16,746 nucleotides of DNA from Clostridia bacterium (GTDB lineage Bacteria; Bacillota; Clostridia; UMGS1883): positions 1 to 16,746 of the forward strand of contig JAFUJG010000093.1 in NCBI GenBank assembly GCA_017468215.1, read 5' to 3'. Made by a program: the position numbers and the translations under genes. How positions within the stretch are numbered: position 1 is the stretch's first letter; every line of letters starts with the position of its first letter. Of this stretch, positions 15,492 through 16,746 are shown piece after piece. The notes under the pieces are model-generated. The model ran no database searches, was not told the DNA's origin, and saw only the letters and a program-made list of their open reading frames with translations.

Positions 15492-15893
15492 TCAGTGGTG
15501 GCAATGCCCACCGCCGCAGCCATGTTCGCCACATGTGTGACCCTCGCCATGGTGATGGTCATGATGTGAGCAGTTTGCCTCGGCATTGGGGTCAAGGTTT
15601 CCTGCCAGAAGGTTTTCAACAGCCTCGTCACAATCGCCGGACACTCCTGCATAAATTTCGATACCAACCATGTTAAGTGCGTTTACTGCACCGCCGCCGA
15701 TGCCGCCGCAGATAAGTGCATCAACGCCTAATTTAAGGAGCATGCCTGCCAACGCACCATGACCGGAGCCGTTTGTGTCAACAACCTCGCTTGCAACTAC
15801 ATCACCGTCCTTAACATCGTAAATTTTAAATGCCGATGAGTGTCCGAAGTGTTGGAAAATCTGTCCCTGTTCATATGTAACTGCTATTTTCAT
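15492..15893 (-). CDS. NifX/NifB-type iron-molybdenum-cofactor-binding domain protein with His/Cys tail
   Basis: 133 residues. Residues 1-100 form the dinitrogenase iron-molybdenum cofactor (NifX, NafY, NifB C-terminal) domain: MKIAVTYEQGQIFQHFGHSS, FKIYDVKDGDVV, GVDALICGGIGGGAVNAL and GVSGDCDEAVENLLAG. From residue 108 a metal-binding-like tail carries ten His and four Cys in 26 residues. Stand-alone members are common in anaerobes without nitrogenase and are thought to handle iron-sulfur or other metal clusters; no nif genes are seen here. ATG at 15893 is four bases after the upstream stop, and its AAGGAAG site lies within the end of that gene, so translation is coupled. Confidence 0.9.
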   Translation of the reverse strand: MKIAVTYEQGQIFQHFGHSSAFKIYDVKDGDVVASEVVDTNGSGHGALAGMLLKLGVDALICGGIGGGAVNALNMVGIEIYAGVSGDCDEAVENLLAGNLDPNAEANCSHHDHHHGEGHTCGEHGCGGGHCHH

Positions 15894-15896
15894 TGT

Positions 15897-16439
15897 TTAT
15901 ACTTCCTTTACTAAATATTTTTTTAATTCTTCATCAAGCTCCCAGCTATCCGTGCTGTAAAGCTCTATCAGCCTGTATTTTTCTTTATTTTTCCTCAGCA
16001 CAAGATAATAGTAGTCTCCTATTTGTGCCAGGCATCCGTACGACACCATTTGCTCATGCTTTCCGTATAACTCACTTTTAAAACTAACCATTGGAATACT
16101 GCCATAGCGACCAATATGAGAAACGGAATTTACGTTTATTTCCAGAACGATTATCTCATTTGACATAAGGGCGGCTGCATTTCGTTTTTCTTTAATTTTC
16201 ACAACCACAACCCACACAATATATACCATCCACGGAAATGCTAAAAGGATAGCAGGCCCCGGCCAGTTGCGGACAAGGTAATCTGCCCCATGCATATAGC
16301 GGGCATATATCACAATCCCCACAACAAAAGCACTCCATATCGCAATACTCCAATTTGCTATTTTTCTCTCTGCCGAAGCCGTTGCATAGACCTTCGCTAA
16401 AACTGCGTTTTTATGCAGAGTTACTCTGTTTTCTGCTAT
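15897..16439 (-). CDS. Two-TM membrane protein of unknown family, start codon uncertain
   Basis: Not recognised. The GTG at 16322 is the first canonical start in the frame, but it would cut into the first membrane segment (IAIWSIAIWSAFVVGIVIYA). The frame is open and protein-like further upstream (ENRVTLHKNAVLAKVYATAS), so the true start is probably near 16439, where the codon is ATA overlapping the TAG of the preceding gene. From there the protein is 180 residues: a basic N-terminus, a membrane segment, a second one (ILLAFPWMVYIVWVVVVKI), then a cytosolic beta-rich domain ending ELDEELKKYLVKEV. The architecture suggests a small two-TM protein with a C-terminal beta domain. An ATGA overlap, common in tight operons, would need only local changes to the present ATAG. 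Alternatives are a rare ATA, ATT or CTG start. Confidence 0.65.
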   Translation of the reverse strand: MAENRVTLHKNAVLAKVYATASAERKIANWSIAIWSAFVVGIVIYARYMHGADYLVRNWPGPAILLAFPWMVYIVWVVVVKIKEKRNAAALMSNEIIVLEINVNSVSHIGRYGSIPMVSFKSELYGKHEQMVSYGCLAQIGDYYYLVLRKNKEKYRLIELYSTDSWELDEELKKYLVKEV

Positions 16440-16675
16440 TTCTCTCTCGGAGCGTACAATTCTGGATTCTTTTTTATTTTTTCTACTAATACTGCACCAA
16501 GAACAGCTAAAGCAGCTGCCGGATACAAATAAAGATTATTATCTGTTGTTTTGTAAAAAGTGAGCAGAGCAAATGCAACGGCAAAGCACATCATGCCGAT
16601 CATATGCCAAAGAGCACGTTTTTCTTTCCGGGTTTCTTCTTCCGTGATGGTGAGATGTTGATTTTCATTTTTCAT
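16436..16675 (-). CDS. Small two-TM membrane protein
   Basis: 79 residues, not recognised. A charged N-terminus (TEEETRKEKRALWH) is followed by two hydrophobic segments (about 24-41 and 48-64) and a short basic tail (EKIKKNPELYAPREK). The ATG at 16675 is preceded by GGGGGTGA. Its TAG stop overlaps the likely start of the next gene, so it is the first visible gene of the minus-strand operon that ends with the CPBP protease. Function unknown; it may partner the following two-TM protein. Confidence 0.65.
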   Translation of the reverse strand: MKNENQHLTITEEETRKEKRALWHMIGMMCFAVAFALLTFYKTTDNNLYLYPAAALAVLGAVLVEKIKKNPELYAPREK

Positions 16676-16694
16676 AAAATCACCCCCATTTTAA

Positions 16695-16721
16695 AATCGG
16701 CATCCTTTTAAGATGCCGATT
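16695..16721 (-). terminator. Hairpin directly upstream of the small membrane protein operon
   Basis: AATCGGCATC (16695-16704) and GATGCCGATT (16712-16721) form a perfect 10-bp stem with a seven-base loop, followed on the minus strand by TTTAAAATGGGGG. It ends about 20 bases before the ATG at 16675, leaving no room for a promoter between. It may terminate a gene beyond the window, or act as a leader hairpin of this operon. Confidence 0.6.
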
Positions 16722-16746
16722 GTCTGTAATTCGTATTTTCAATGAC

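Overview
The window looks like a chromosomal stretch from a low-GC Gram-positive bacterium, most likely a member of the Clostridia. The reasons are: S-layer-homology (SLH) surface proteins with Clostridia-style signal peptides and a Thr/Pro/Glu-rich linker, a short-form HisG with its partner HisZ, a copper-amine-oxidase-N-type secreted protein, a YozG/DUF2975 pair, strong AAGGAG-type ribosome binding sites and sigma-A-like promoters. Genus cannot be told from sequence alone. No rRNA, tRNA, CRISPR array, transposase or phage gene was seen.

Layout. 1-4656 (minus): two SLH surface proteins; the first runs off the window edge and carries an in-frame TAG, the second is intact with three tandem 90-95-residue beta repeats, Ig-like domains and three SLH domains. 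4680-4936: divergent promoter region. 4937-8297 (plus): a compact histidine cluster hisZ-hisG-hisH-hisF, with a GC-rich palindromic repeat between hisH and hisF; hisA, B, C, D, I and E are absent here. 8410-9966 (plus): a pruA/rocA-type pyrroline-5-carboxylate dehydrogenase behind its own promoter and a leader hairpin. 9967-10226: convergent intergenic region with two terminators and a pseudoknot-capable inverted repeat. 10227-12768 (minus): nadE (interrupted by an in-frame TAA) and a DUF4173-type membrane protein. 12921-13586 (minus): DUF2975 membrane protein plus a YozG-like XRE regulator, followed by a 53-bp palindrome. 13685-14683 (minus): a copper-amine-oxidase-N-like secreted protein with degenerate SLH-like modules, interrupted by TGA and TAA. 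14806-16675 (minus): a four-gene operon of a small membrane protein, a second membrane protein without a canonical start codon, a NifX/NifB-like iron-molybdenum-cofactor-binding-domain protein with a His/Cys tail, and a CPBP intramembrane protease homologue.

The most striking signal is the cluster of four in-frame stops (TAG, TAA, TGA, TAA) in three otherwise well-preserved reading frames. Coding resumes in the same frame after each stop and keeps family-like sequence. All three stop codons are involved and the same codons end intact neighbours, so a single codon reassignment is unlikely. Recent pseudogenisation or base-level assembly error is the simplest reading. A second signal is a shared TTGACAAAC promoter motif in front of both the DUF4173 and the DUF2975/yozG transcripts, which suggests common control. 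I did not find convincing evidence of an entirely new system.
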